From Anoxybacterium sp963668245 (GTDB lineage Bacteria > Bacillota > Clostridia > Peptostreptococcales > Anaerovoracaceae), in the NCBI GenBank assembly GCA_963668245.2, contig OY764195.2, forward strand, positions 186,001 to 250,000: DNA of 64,000 bases. The letters run 5' to 3'. Shown here piece after piece: positions 9,253 through 18,437 of the stretch (within the stretch, counting starts at the first letter, position 1; each line of letters starts with the position of its first letter). The notes under the pieces were generated by a model that ran no database searches, was not told where the DNA came from, and worked only from the letters and a program-made list of their open reading frames with translations. Position numbers and translations under genes: made by a program.

Positions 9253-9618
9253 TTAGTCTACACCTCTCCGTTTTTTTATCGCACCAACTAAATCCTGATA
9301 TTTATCCCTAGAAATCAGGGTTTTCCAACCATCACCATTGCGTTCCTGATAGTCAGGAATAGGAATTGGTTGTTCTAGCTCTTGCAATACTTGTACACTC
9401 TGATCGCTGACACCAATTAAATATTGTTTCCCCTCAATATCAACAATCAGCATGGAACCCGTTTTGCTTACCACTAGTCTATCTACTACCTTCATGTGTT
9501 TGCCACTAGCAATAGGACCCAGCCGTCTTGCATACCACTTACTTGCATAATAAGTAAGCACAATAACACAAACTGTACCTGCCAAAGCAAACAGCATTGA
9601 AAACAAATCACCTATCAA
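9253..9618 (-). CDS. fliO: Flagellar biosynthesis protein FliO
   Basis: A 121-residue protein with one N-terminal membrane helix (about residues 5-25) followed by a basic cytoplasmic region containing MKVVDRLVVSKTGSMLIVDIEG, the beta-rich core of the FliO/FliZ family. It helps FliP assemble into the export gate. The start is a TTG at 9618, ten bases after GGAGG. It lies between cheY and fliP, the usual place in clostridia. The family diverges quickly, so the call rests on both topology and context. Confidence 0.85.
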   Translation of the reverse strand: MIGDLFSMLFALAGTVCVIVLTYYASKWYARRLGPIASGKHMKVVDRLVVSKTGSMLIVDIEGKQYLIGVSDQSVQVLQELEQPIPIPDYQERNGDGWKTLISRDKYQDLVGAIKKRRGVD

Positions 9619-9635
9619 TTCAGCTGATCCTCCAG

Positions 9636-9998
9636 TTATTCACCTAGAACATTTTTTACCGTTTGAATTAGTCTTTCAGGTTTAAAAGGTTTTACGATAA
9701 AATCCAAAGCACCTAACTTAATGGCTTCCACCACCATTCCTTCTTGTCCCATAGCGGAGCACATTACAACCTTTGCCTGCGGATTTTCCTGTTTTATGGA
9801 TTGTAGTGCCTGGATTCCGTCTTTAATAGGCATGGTAATGTCCAGAAGTACTAGATCTGGTTTGTTTTCGGTATACTTGTTTACCGCATCTTCACCATCT
9901 CCTGCTTCCAGAAAATCGGTGTATCCCGCCTTCTTCAAATTGTCCTTTACCATCATTCTCATAAATGCAGCGTCATCAACGATTAAAATCTTTGCCAT
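9636..9998 (-). CDS. cheY: Chemotaxis response regulator CheY
   Basis: A 120-residue single receiver domain with the acidic pair D8-D9, phospho-acceptor D53 in DLVLLDITMP, a Ser/Ala switch site in VVMCSAMG, and the conserved Lys in FIVKPF. It takes phosphate from CheA and binds the FliM/FliY switch to alter flagellar rotation. It is embedded between fliY and fliO, as in Bacillus and clostridia. FliY next door has CheC-type phosphatase motifs and probably removes the phosphate. Confidence 0.95.
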   Translation of the reverse strand: MAKILIVDDAAFMRMMVKDNLKKAGYTDFLEAGDGEDAVNKYTENKPDLVLLDITMPIKDGIQALQSIKQENPQAKVVMCSAMGQEGMVVEAIKLGALDFIVKPFKPERLIQTVKNVLGE

Positions 9999-10036
9999 TT
10001 TTCATACCTCTCTTGTAATATAATTATCTGTTCTGC

Positions 10037-11161
10037 TTATTTTGCTTCAGCTGAATTCTCTTTTGCTTTCACAATTTCAGTGATTCTTACGCTGTAATTG
10101 TCGTCAACAACCACAACATCTCCTCGGGCAATTAATCTGCCATTTGCAACCACATCAACTTGATCGCCTGCCTGCCTGTTTAATTCTACGATATTACCCA
10201 CCGTTAGCTCGGCAATATCCTTGATTTTCTTTTTCGTTTTGCCAAGTTCTACGGTAATCTGGATTGGTACTGACATGATTAATTCCAGATTGTTGTCTTC
10301 TATTCCAAGCTCCAGTGCCTTTTGTTCAATACCTAGTGATTCATAGTTATAAGGCGATGCCTGGACTTGTTGCTTTGGTGCTTGTTCCACATACATCGGC
10401 CTCGGCTGTGCCATTTGCTGCCCGTACATAGAATCCGCAGCCATGGTTGGAGGAGCAGCCATGGTTGGCGCTGCTACTGGTTCAGCCATAGGTGGCGGTG
10501 CTGCTGGCGCTGCTACAGGTGGTGCTGCCTCTGGAGTTGGGGCTTCTTCTGGAGCTGTATCATCTCCAGCCTCAACGCCAAGTGACATATTAACAATTTT
10601 TTTAGCCAGCAGTGGATCCATCGCGCTGATAAATTCACTATCCACTAGTTCATCAATAATGAGGTGGAATTTTATGCTTACCAGTGAATCACCTGTAAGC
10701 GAAAACAGTTCCTTCACATCCGGTTTTTCAGTTAATGTCTCTGGAGGCGAAATATTTACGATAGTCCCAAGAAATGTCGCTAGTGCACTTGCAGCAGATC
10801 CCATCATCTGATTCATAATCTCACTGACTGCGCTCAAGCTGATTTCATCTAGTTCTACCATCTCCGAAGGATCCATTGAAAGAAGATGACCTAAAATCTT
10901 CTTCAAATCGTCTTCCTTCATTAATAATATGTTAGTACCTTCAATACCCTCAACATATTTAATTAAAACACCCATAACTGGTTCCAGATAGGTGAATTCA
11001 AATTCGTCAATTGCAAACGTTTCAATTCGTGGCGTTGTAATGTTTACTTTTTTATCTAGAATAGTGGACATCGCCGTAGCGGCAGCGCCCATACTAATGT
11101 TCATAACTTCGCCAATTACATCTATATCCATTTCGGTTAAAAGGTTGTTTTCATCTGTCAT
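10037..11161 (-). CDS. fliY: Flagellar motor switch phosphatase FliY
   Basis: A protein of 374 residues in three parts. Residues 1-200 form a CheC-like domain with both phosphatase helices preserved: DVIGEVMNISMGAAATAM and AVSEIMNQMMGSAASALA, each with the Glu/Asn pair. Residues about 205-275 are a low-complexity Ala/Pro/Met linker. The C-terminal 90 or so residues are the FliN switch domain (VPIQITVELGKTKKKI, LNRQAGDQVDVVANG). It joins the C-ring and should dephosphorylate CheY-P. It overlaps fliM by four bases (ATGA). Confidence 0.94.
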   Translation of the reverse strand: MTDENNLLTEMDIDVIGEVMNISMGAAATAMSTILDKKVNITTPRIETFAIDEFEFTYLEPVMGVLIKYVEGIEGTNILLMKEDDLKKILGHLLSMDPSEMVELDEISLSAVSEIMNQMMGSAASALATFLGTIVNISPPETLTEKPDVKELFSLTGDSLVSIKFHLIIDELVDSEFISAMDPLLAKKIVNMSLGVEAGDDTAPEEAPTPEAAPPVAAPAAPPPMAEPVAAPTMAAPPTMAADSMYGQQMAQPRPMYVEQAPKQQVQASPYNYESLGIEQKALELGIEDNNLELIMSVPIQITVELGKTKKKIKDIAELTVGNIVELNRQAGDQVDVVANGRLIARGDVVVVDDNYSVRITEIVKAKENSAEAK

Positions 11162-12171
11162 TTAACATGGTCACTTCCTCTCATCATTTTTTCTTGGATT
11201 GCTACAGCCCTTTTCTTGTTGAAGGAGCCAAGTTCTCCTCGAAACCAAACGGTTTCACCTACAGCTATATCTACAGGTGTAGACACTGGCTTATTTAGTT
11301 TTATGATATCTCCAACCTCTAAGTCCACTAGCTCTTTTGACATTACTTCAATGCTTCCTAGTATACCAGTTAACTCCAAATCTGTCTGGTTTATTTCTTT
11401 CATAATACTATCTCGTCGCAATGCATCTGTTGCCGCATCACCACGACGTTCTTTTTTCTTGCTCATTGCATTTTTCATTTTGAACATTGTATCTAAAGTT
11501 ACTGCTGGTATACAAACGTTTAGTTTGCCTTGTGTTTCATTTACCGTAATATTCATGACAACGATAACCACATTTTCATCGGCACTTATTCCTTGCAAAA
11601 TTCTAGCATTCGTCTCCAATTTGAGCAATCTTGGAGAAATTTCCAGATAGTCCAACCATACGTTTTTCATGAGGTTTACCATACCTTTGATCATGTGATC
11701 TAAAATCCCAATCTCAATTTCAGTATACTCTCGATCTTGTTCTATTGGCTTGCCTGACCCGCCAAGCAATCTATCAATAGCACAATATCCAATGTCCTTG
11801 GAAAAGTCCAGCAATACCAAGTCCTCTTCTGTTTGATCCTCTTTCACTGCAAAATCAAGAATCCCCATCAACACTGAATCTGGAAGTGCATTATTGAATT
11901 CGTAGTATTGTTGTTCTTCTACTTCAATAATTTCAACCAGCGTATAGGTTTGGAGAACTCCAGTTACATAGGACGACAAAATTCTGGCATAATTTTCATA
12001 AATACTGTATAAAAGCTTTAATTGTTCTCTTGTAAATAATTTTGGGCTTCTAAAATCGTATTCTTTAATCTTTTTACCAGAAGTCTGTTCCGGCTGTTCA
12101 ATTTCCTTTGCACCACTTGTCAAACTGCTTAACAAACTATCAATTTGACTTTGCGAAAGAATCTCACTCAT
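11158..12171 (-). CDS. fliM: Flagellar motor switch protein FliM
   Basis: A protein of 337 residues. The N-terminal MSEILSQSQIDSLLSSL is the CheY-P binding peptide (LSQxxIDxLL). The middle domain follows, with YDFRSPKLFTREQLKLLY and DRLLGGSGKP, and the C-terminal SpoA domain resembles FliN. It forms the C-ring of the motor. The gene starts 11 bases after motB ends, so the fliL gene usually found here is absent. Confidence 0.96.
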   Translation of the reverse strand: MSEILSQSQIDSLLSSLTSGAKEIEQPEQTSGKKIKEYDFRSPKLFTREQLKLLYSIYENYARILSSYVTGVLQTYTLVEIIEVEEQQYYEFNNALPDSVLMGILDFAVKEDQTEEDLVLLDFSKDIGYCAIDRLLGGSGKPIEQDREYTEIEIGILDHMIKGMVNLMKNVWLDYLEISPRLLKLETNARILQGISADENVVIVVMNITVNETQGKLNVCIPAVTLDTMFKMKNAMSKKKERRGDAATDALRRDSIMKEINQTDLELTGILGSIEVMSKELVDLEVGDIIKLNKPVSTPVDIAVGETVWFRGELGSFNKKRAVAIQEKMMRGSDHVK

Positions 12172-12182
12172 ATTGTTTTCTC

Positions 12183-13037
12183 CTAGTTGTTTTCTGTTGT
12201 CCCTGTTCCTGTATCAGCACTGACGGCTGCATCTGTTGTCTGTGTAACGTTGGTTCCATCAGTACTATTTTCTGTCTGATACAATTTGTCCAGTGCATCT
12301 TGCATAGGATCTGTTTCCGAAATTAGAATTTCCACACGCCTATTCTTTGCTCTGTTCATCTCTGTATCGTTTGGGGAAACTGGACGGTACATACCATACC
12401 CCACCGCAATCAGTTTTGAAGGATCTTCAATGTAATTATCTTCTAAAAATTTCAACACAGTGTTTGCCCGATCTGTAGATAATTGTCTATCATCCACATT
12501 ACTCGTTCCCGGAGGTGCTTCTGCCGTATGTCCATCAATACGAATCAATCCAATTCTCGGTTCTACATCATGGAGAGCATCTCCAACATATCCCAATATA
12601 TTAACGCCGCTTTGCTTTAACACGGCCCTGTCTGCTTCGAAAAACAAGGTTGACATAAAGCGAACCAGCACGGTATCTTCATCTTTTGTGACCTGTACGG
12701 CACTCTGAAGGTTGTTTTGTTCAACATACGATTTTAAGTACTGATATAACTCATCCAGATTGGGTACATCGGCAAGTTCGTCACCTTCGTTTCCACCTTG
12801 TGGCGCATCAGGGTTTCCTGCATCCAGCTGATTATCATTTTCAAGAAGACGAATTTGTTCAATGGTTTCTTTATCTGCAGTAAATGCTTTGACCAGTAGC
12901 CGAAACTTTGTTTGATCTATTGTAGACATGGAATACAGCAAAATAAAGAATACCAATATCAGTGTAATCATATCGGCATACGTTCCAAGCCAAGCATCTT
13001 TATTAACCGAAGATTTTTTTCCACCTCTTCTACCCAT
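12183..13037 (-). CDS. motB: Flagellar stator protein MotB
   Basis: A protein of 284 residues. A short basic cytoplasmic tail precedes a single membrane helix at about 18-40 containing the proton-carrying Asp22 (TYADMITLILVFF). The C-terminal OmpA-like peptidoglycan-binding domain spans about 120-250 (IRIDGHTAE, LSTDRANTVLKFL, NRRVEILI). The tail after residue 255 is Thr/Asp-rich and probably disordered. With MotA it forms the ion-conducting stator. It starts three bases after motA ends. Confidence 0.95.
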   Translation of the reverse strand: MGRRGGKKSSVNKDAWLGTYADMITLILVFFILLYSMSTIDQTKFRLLVKAFTADKETIEQIRLLENDNQLDAGNPDAPQGGNEGDELADVPNLDELYQYLKSYVEQNNLQSAVQVTKDEDTVLVRFMSTLFFEADRAVLKQSGVNILGYVGDALHDVEPRIGLIRIDGHTAEAPPGTSNVDDRQLSTDRANTVLKFLEDNYIEDPSKLIAVGYGMYRPVSPNDTEMNRAKNRRVEILISETDPMQDALDKLYQTENSTDGTNVTQTTDAAVSADTGTGTTENN

Positions 13038-13040
13038 AGC

Positions 13041-13856
13041 TTATTCCTTTTTCCCTTTACCTTTTTTGCCACCTTCGCCTTTTTTCTGGTTTTCAGCAAG
13101 AAAGCTCTGCAATTTTTCCTGAATATATTTCGGGTTTTCCCCCTCTTTGATGGAGATAACACCTTCAATAATCATTTCTTTGTAAAGAAGATCTCGTTCT
13201 TGAACAATACCAACCATATTTCCCATCGGAGTAAAAATACAGTTTGCAATAACCGACCCATAGAAGGTGGTAATGAGTGCAACGGACATACTGGATCCTA
13301 GCGTTTCCGGTCCGCTTTCCATATTCATAGATTTGAGCATGTTTACCAGTCCAATTAGTGTACCAATCATTCCAAAAGCTGGACCCAATGCAGCACCATA
13401 TTCGTATAATTTCTTTTCTTCTTCGTTTCGTCTCTCAATATTGCCCATCTTTTGATCAAACCATGCTTTTAGTTTATCTGGTTCGATTGCATCTACAATA
13501 AGCAATATACTTTCTTTTAAGAACTCATCGTCAATCCCATTGGCCTTTTCTTCTAACGCAAGAAGCCCCTTCTTTCTGGCTTCTCTGGACAACTCTGCCA
13601 AAATCTCAATATACTCATTGGGATCTTTTTTATCCTTGCTGATAATCATTTTGATATGCTTTGGAATCAATTTAAATGTTTTTATCGGGAAAGACGCCAG
13701 TAGTGTAAAGAATGTACCTCCAATGGTTATGAATATACTTGGCGGATTGACAAAATTTGCAATCATACCAAAATCAAACCCATTGTCACCGAATACCATA
13801 CCGAATACTATGGCGAATATAATTGCTACATACCCAATAATAATAGTGAATTCCAT
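13041..13856 (-). CDS. motA: Flagellar stator protein MotA
   Basis: A protein of 271 residues with four membrane helices: two near the N-terminus and two around 145-200, including GPAFGMIGTLIGLVNML with the conserved Pro and Gly residues. The cytoplasmic loop between them contains charged residues that act on FliG. The C-terminal 15 or so residues are Lys/Gly-rich. It pairs with MotB immediately downstream. A strong AGGAG lies upstream of the ATG. Confidence 0.95.
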   Translation of the reverse strand: MEFTIIIGYVAIIFAIVFGMVFGDNGFDFGMIANFVNPPSIFITIGGTFFTLLASFPIKTFKLIPKHIKMIISKDKKDPNEYIEILAELSREARKKGLLALEEKANGIDDEFLKESILLIVDAIEPDKLKAWFDQKMGNIERRNEEEKKLYEYGAALGPAFGMIGTLIGLVNMLKSMNMESGPETLGSSMSVALITTFYGSVIANCIFTPMGNMVGIVQERDLLYKEMIIEGVISIKEGENPKYIQEKLQSFLAENQKKGEGGKKGKGKKE

Positions 13857-13879
13857 AGATACACTCCTATACTTTTAGA

Positions 13880-14074
13880 TTATCTGCCATAAATATTGCG
13901 CTTAAATGCCACGACTTTTGAGACCACTTCAGCAGAACTTTCAGCCACAACAAAGTGCTTTCCATTGACAAGACGAATCGTTGTATCTGGTCTTTCTTCA
14001 ATGGTTTCAATCAGCTCGCAATTCAGAATAAAAGTTTCATCATTTTTCTTGTTTAGTTTTGTCAACTTAATCAT
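13880..14074 (-). CDS. flbD: FlbD family flagellar protein
   Basis: A 64-residue protein that matches the small FlbD family of Bacillota: MIKLTKLN at the start, ILNCELIETIEERPDT in the middle, and a conserved VNGKHFVVAES segment. The ATG at 14074 was chosen because GGGAG lies just upstream; an earlier in-frame start would place that site inside the gene. The family sits between flgE and motA in Bacillus and clostridia. Its exact function is not established. Confidence 0.88.
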   Translation of the reverse strand: MIKLTKLNKKNDETFILNCELIETIEERPDTTIRLVNGKHFVVAESSAEVVSKVVAFKRNIYGR

Positions 14075-14117
14075 AAATTCTCCCTCTTTCATAAGAAAAA
14101 CGAATGTTAATAATATT

Positions 14118-14147
14118 GATTCAGAGGGAGCTTACTCCCCCTGAATC
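14118..14147 (-). other. Intra-operon hairpin between flgE and flbD
   Basis: GATTCAG (14118-14124) pairs with CTGAATC (14141-14147), and inside it GGGAG (14126-14130) pairs with CTCCC (14135-14139) around a four-base loop. No T-run follows on the minus strand, so this does not look like a full terminator. It could protect the 3' end of the flgE message or dampen readthrough into motAB. Confidence 0.55.
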
Positions 14148-14155
14148 ACGTGTGC

Positions 14156-15586
14156 TTATCGTTTCATGTTTACTAGCGTTTCTAGCATTTCATCAGAAAC
14201 GGTTATCATCTTTGAGTTTGCCTGGAAACCTCTTTGGGTAACAATCATCTCCGTCAATTCAGAAGATAAGTCTACATTTGAAGATTCTAATGCACCAGAG
14301 ATTAAGCTCCCTGTTCCACCATTTCCTGCGATAGTTGCTACCGCATCACCAGAGTTAACGGTTTTTACAAAGTAGCCGTCACCATCTTGAGAGAGTCCAT
14401 CTACATTAGCAAATTTCACCATTGCCAAATAACCTAATGTTACGATTTCACCGTCTCCTGCACCAATGCCGCCTACAGTAGCATCAGTAGCATCAGAAGA
14501 AGCCGCCATGGTGGCTGGTGTAACGTTTAGTGTAATGTCTCCCAGCGCAACCGTTGTGCCGCCAGTGGTCCAAGTTCCAGAAAGGGCTACGGATGCACCA
14601 GACTGATCATAAGTAGTCCCAGTGATGGTTTTTGCTGTGGCATTAAAAGTACCTACAGTAGCAGAGGCGCCTGAAGCAGGTAAGTCTAATGAATCAACTG
14701 TAAATGTAGTTGTTCCTCCTGCCAGTGTATCAACAGTGAAGTCATAATCAGCACCATTTAATACCCCAGTTTTAGAGACCGAATTTCCCGCTGCATCAGT
14801 ATAGCTCAGTGTATAAACGCCACCCGTATTTTTGATTGTAACATCACCAACAATATCTGCGGTATTCAACGCAAACGAAGTATTTGCAGTCGCAGCAGTA
14901 AAGCCTGTTGCCGTCGTCGTAGTGGTTAATTTAATGTCTCCAGTATAGTTAGAAGATGCAGATATATCAGCAGAACTAATCCAGCTTGTTCCTCCTGAAA
15001 GCGTTACCTTAGGATCTCCTTCTGCTGTTGCAGTAATCGCGCCATCCTCTCCAATTGCAATATCAGAGAGGGTTGCATAATAAGCCGGATCTACAGTGAT
15101 GGCTACTAAGTTTGAAGTAGCTGTTGTACCATCGCTGTTGAGAGAAACCAATCCAGTTGTTGAATTGACAGGTAGCCCCATTACTTTGCTACCATTGCTG
15201 TCAACAAGATTACCTGTGGAGTCAAAACTAAGGATTCCAACTCTCGTATATTTCGTCTGGCCATCATCACCTTTTACAGCAAGATATCCGTCACCATTGA
15301 TATAAACGTCAAGGGCACGGTCTGTTGAAGTACTTCCCGCTCTTGTATTCATTACATCAATAGACTTAATCTGTGATCCAAATCCAAGCTGAGTCGGATT
15401 TGTTCCTCCAGAACTTGTTGATGAAGAAGTGGCTGTAGCCAAAGTTTGATAAAAAACATCTGTAAAGGTAACACGGCTGGATTTGAATCCATATGTGTTG
15501 ATATTGGCAATATTATTACCAATAACGCTCATCTTCGTTTGATGAGAAGACAGTCCTGAAACTGCCGAATATAATGACCCTATCAT
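14156..15586 (-). CDS. flgE: Flagellar hook protein FlgE
   Basis: A protein of 476 residues with the hook-family N-terminus (SGLSSHQTKMSVIGNNIANINTYGFK) and C-terminal SSNVDLSSELTEMIVTQRGFQANSKM helix, each quoted in part. The middle (about 150-400) is Ser/Thr/Ala/Gly-rich and beta-structured, as expected for the variable surface domain. It polymerises into the hook on the rod with FlgD as cap. Imperfect hairpins flank it: 15610-15637 upstream and 14118-14147 downstream. Confidence 0.95.
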   Translation of the reverse strand: MIGSLYSAVSGLSSHQTKMSVIGNNIANINTYGFKSSRVTFTDVFYQTLATATSSSTSSGGTNPTQLGFGSQIKSIDVMNTRAGSTSTDRALDVYINGDGYLAVKGDDGQTKYTRVGILSFDSTGNLVDSNGSKVMGLPVNSTTGLVSLNSDGTTATSNLVAITVDPAYYATLSDIAIGEDGAITATAEGDPKVTLSGGTSWISSADISASSNYTGDIKLTTTTTATGFTAATANTSFALNTADIVGDVTIKNTGGVYTLSYTDAAGNSVSKTGVLNGADYDFTVDTLAGGTTTFTVDSLDLPASGASATVGTFNATAKTITGTTYDQSGASVALSGTWTTGGTTVALGDITLNVTPATMAASSDATDATVGGIGAGDGEIVTLGYLAMVKFANVDGLSQDGDGYFVKTVNSGDAVATIAGNGGTGSLISGALESSNVDLSSELTEMIVTQRGFQANSKMITVSDEMLETLVNMKR

Positions 15587-15657
15587 TTTATTTTCCTTTC
15601 TGCGCCGAGTTAGACTTATCTGTCGGTCAAAGTCTAATAGCTTCCGTTAAGGTCCAG

Positions 15658-16080
15658 CTATACAAATACGGCACCGTCAATATTCGTAAATACGTTATCT
15701 TTTAATTCCGCACTATCCATTACGGTGATGACTACTCTGTTTTGTGCATTTACAATGAAAGCAGAGTCATTCATCATAACAAGTGCATCTTTGATTCCTT
15801 TTTTTTCCGCCTTGTCACAAGCTTCTCCGAGCCTGCTCATATCTGTCTGACTGATTTGAATGTTTCTTTCTTCTGTCCTCTGGTTTGCATGTTTTGAAAA
15901 AGAAACTTCTCGATTCGTCTCAAGATTCTGAAGCTGCCTTTTGAGGATAGATTGAAAGGAATCTCCTGCGTTGTTTTTGACTTCATTTCCACTGTTGGTG
16001 GTTTTTATCTGCTGCGATTGTCTGATAATCGCATCATTTAAATTATAATTGTTTCGGTTGATTTGATTACTCATATTCAT
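15658..16080 (-). CDS. TIGR02530-type flagellar operon protein
   Basis: About 140 residues. The central SFSKHANQRTEERNI and the C-terminal ALVMMNDSAFIVNAQNRVVITVMD are the conserved part of the small flagellar operon family found between flgD and flgE in Bacillota. Three ATG codons lie in a row at 16086, 16083 and 16080. AAAGG directly abuts the first, so the third, six bases away, is the most likely start. The biochemical role of the family is unknown. Confidence 0.8.
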   Translation of the reverse strand: MNMSNQINRNNYNLNDAIIRQSQQIKTTNSGNEVKNNAGDSFQSILKRQLQNLETNREVSFSKHANQRTEERNIQISQTDMSRLGEACDKAEKKGIKDALVMMNDSAFIVNAQNRVVITVMDSAELKDNVFTNIDGAVFV

Positions 16081-16094
16081 CATCATCCTTTGTG

Positions 16095-16517
16095 CTAGCT
16101 ATCTAATAGATCAGCATCAAATACCTCTGTTACATCATCAATAGGATATCCAGTGCCATTAATGACAACCTCTACCGATCCATCATAGTATGTAACGCCG
16201 TCAATCACACCACTTACAGTGTCCCTATCAGTCGTCACAGTTGCACCTTTTCCAACCAAGCTAAAACTACTTCCCACTTGCACCTGCTGAGTCAAATCGC
16301 TTAATGCCGATACCATCGAGAACTGCGCCATCTGCGCGATTGTTTCAGCGGAATCCATGGTATTGTACATGTCCTGATTTTTCATTTGTGCTACGAGCAA
16401 TGAAATGAAGTCATCCATGGTTAGTGTGCTATTGTCAGAACTGGTACTTGTTGTGGAATTTGCTGTACTCGCACCATAAGATGTTAAATATGATGAAATT
16501 ACGCTTGTATCTGACAT
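16095..16517 (-). CDS. flgD: Flagellar hook cap protein FlgD
   Basis: A 140-residue protein with the FlgD core DFISLLVAQMKNQDMYNTMDSAE and MAQFSMVSALSDL (quoted in part), followed by a beta-rich tail (GATVTTDRDTVSGVIDGVTYY). It is shorter than enterobacterial FlgD but normal for Bacillota. It caps the growing hook. The ATG at 16517 is preferred because AGGAGGG lies about six bases upstream, whereas the ATG at 16523 abuts it. Confidence 0.92.
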   Translation of the reverse strand: MSDTSVISSYLTSYGASTANSTTSTSSDNSTLTMDDFISLLVAQMKNQDMYNTMDSAETIAQMAQFSMVSALSDLTQQVQVGSSFSLVGKGATVTTDRDTVSGVIDGVTYYDGSVEVVINGTGYPIDDVTEVFDADLLDS

Positions 16518-16531
16518 TTCCATCCCTCCTA

Positions 16532-18379
16532 TTAAACCATAAAATCTAACTTATAAAAAGATTCTTTTCCGAATTTTTCAACATTTTTTTCTTGATTGTC
16601 TGTAAATACTATTTCCGTAGAAGCGATTCCACTTTGATGGTTTCCGCTTGTTTGTGCCTGACGGTGTGACTGTTGTCCTCTGCCTTGTGAATCATCCATC
16701 GAAAAACCTGTTTGGGAACCTTGATTCCCGCTGTTTTGGCTGTCATAATTTGTTTGCTGACCTACCTGAACACTTTCTACTTTAACATTTTGCAGTCCCA
16801 GACTAGACACAAGCTTATCTACCTGCCCATTTAGGAAAGCCTGGGTTTTCGCACTTTCAGCAGCGATATCAATGATGAGTTTTCCTTCACTGAGCTTCAA
16901 TTTAATATCAATCGTACCTAAATTTTCGGGTTTTAATTGCATCTGAAACTCTTTTGTCCCAGGTTTGTCAAGTTTGTTCAGAATTTGATCCTGTATTTGC
17001 TGATACGGTTCTAAGCTTGTTGTTTGTTCACTCTTAATTTGCGTAGCCGATACATCTGTTGTTAAAGTTGAATTAGAAACAGATTGCACCTCAACGCTCT
17101 TATTAGTAGAAACCTCGGGCAATGTGCTTTTCTTTTCATTTGAAGTACTCTCAGCATTTGCGCGTTCACTGGCTAGAACCATATCATCCTGAATTGATTT
17201 TTCCACTTTATCTGTGGCAACAGACCCAGCAAATAATCGGTTATCGAAGTCAACACCCCTACTTTGATTCTGCCAAGAACTAGATTGGATCGTGTTTTGA
17301 CTTTGACTCGAAAAAGCAAAATTGCTTTTCTCCGCAAATCCTGGCTCCGTCGAATTCAGTGAATCCATCTGAGTTTGAAAAGCATCACCAGTTGTCATCT
17401 TGTGTGCACCATTTTGGGAATTCTTGTTCAACCCTGCTACTTCATCACCAGCTAACGAGTCTTGAGCATTTGTCAAATCCGATAAATCATCCTCTGGAAT
17501 TGTCACAGTGTTCGTTGACATGCCAGAAAAAATCAGATCTCGAATACTTCGACTTCCCGTTTTTGCCAAAATGCTGTTGTCACCAACGTTGTAAACGCCT
17601 TGTTCTTTCAATACGCTTTCAGTTTCCAAATTTTCAGTCAGATTGTTTCCAACAGATGAGCTTTTCACCTCGGTCCTCTGAATTACTTCAAAATTTTGAG
17701 ATACATCATCTGCATTCCGTTCTGTCATTCGATTCAAGTTTAAGTTGTTACCAACCACATTTAGAAAACTGGCTGCTTCCTGTTGGTCTGATAAAGGATT
17801 TTGTTGGGTTGACGAAAGGTTTTGCTTCATAATCAAATCATTTGCTAACATAGAATTCTCCTCTGCCGTATTCACAGCTAGCAATCCAGTATTTAAGACG
17901 CCCTCTGTCAACACGGTCGGGGATGCTGACTTGTCAAACTCAATAGATTTTAAAGAAACTCCAGCTAAGTACTGGGTATTCATAGCTAACATCGAGTGCA
18001 AGCCCGGAAATTCGTCAGTCAAACTATTCTGCATTGGCATACCATCATCATTTTGGTTTGAATCCATTTTTTCAACCTCTTGGTCAGCGAGTGCTGTCTT
18101 CGGAAAAGTAAGGGAAGACACAAAACCTTGTAACTTAGCACTTTTAAGCATTGAATCAATCCCATTTTCTAAAGAAGAATTTGGCAAAGCTGTGCTTCCT
18201 TGTCCATTGGTAATTTGTTCCTTCATTCCATTTTGCAGCATCTGCAGCATCATAGTCTGAAACAATGAATTTCCTGAGGAAGAGCTACCTTCTTGTAGTG
18301 TTCCCATTGAGTCATTGCTTATTAGGACTCCACTCCCATCTGCAACCGCAGTCATCTGACCAACCATTGTTACATTCAT
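16532..18379 (-). CDS. fliK: Flagellar hook-length control protein FliK
   Basis: A protein of 615 residues. About 450 residues are low-complexity Ser/Asn/Gln-rich sequence. The conserved C-terminal Flg_hook domain starts near residue 460, with LKPENLGTIDIKLKLSEGKL and AESAKTQAFLNGQVDKL. The tail is Gln/Gly-rich. FliK measures hook length and triggers the FlhB specificity switch. The ATG at 18379 follows AAAGGAGGTG; an in-frame GTG upstream overlaps that site. Long FliK proteins are common and the N-terminal part is poorly conserved. Confidence 0.92.
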   Translation of the reverse strand: MNVTMVGQMTAVADGSGVLISNDSMGTLQEGSSSSGNSLFQTMMLQMLQNGMKEQITNGQGSTALPNSSLENGIDSMLKSAKLQGFVSSLTFPKTALADQEVEKMDSNQNDDGMPMQNSLTDEFPGLHSMLAMNTQYLAGVSLKSIEFDKSASPTVLTEGVLNTGLLAVNTAEENSMLANDLIMKQNLSSTQQNPLSDQQEAASFLNVVGNNLNLNRMTERNADDVSQNFEVIQRTEVKSSSVGNNLTENLETESVLKEQGVYNVGDNSILAKTGSRSIRDLIFSGMSTNTVTIPEDDLSDLTNAQDSLAGDEVAGLNKNSQNGAHKMTTGDAFQTQMDSLNSTEPGFAEKSNFAFSSQSQNTIQSSSWQNQSRGVDFDNRLFAGSVATDKVEKSIQDDMVLASERANAESTSNEKKSTLPEVSTNKSVEVQSVSNSTLTTDVSATQIKSEQTTSLEPYQQIQDQILNKLDKPGTKEFQMQLKPENLGTIDIKLKLSEGKLIIDIAAESAKTQAFLNGQVDKLVSSLGLQNVKVESVQVGQQTNYDSQNSGNQGSQTGFSMDDSQGRGQQSHRQAQTSGNHQSGIASTEIVFTDNQEKNVEKFGKESFYKLDFMV

Positions 18380-18437
18380 TTTTTTCACCTCCTTTCATGA
18401 GTAAATTTATATTTCCTAACATTGAAAATGATTTTTG

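Noticed and set aside
10367..10811. Long open frames opposite the Ala/Pro-rich part of fliY
   Set aside because: They arise from the repetitive GC-richer linker, have no ribosome site and no family resemblance.
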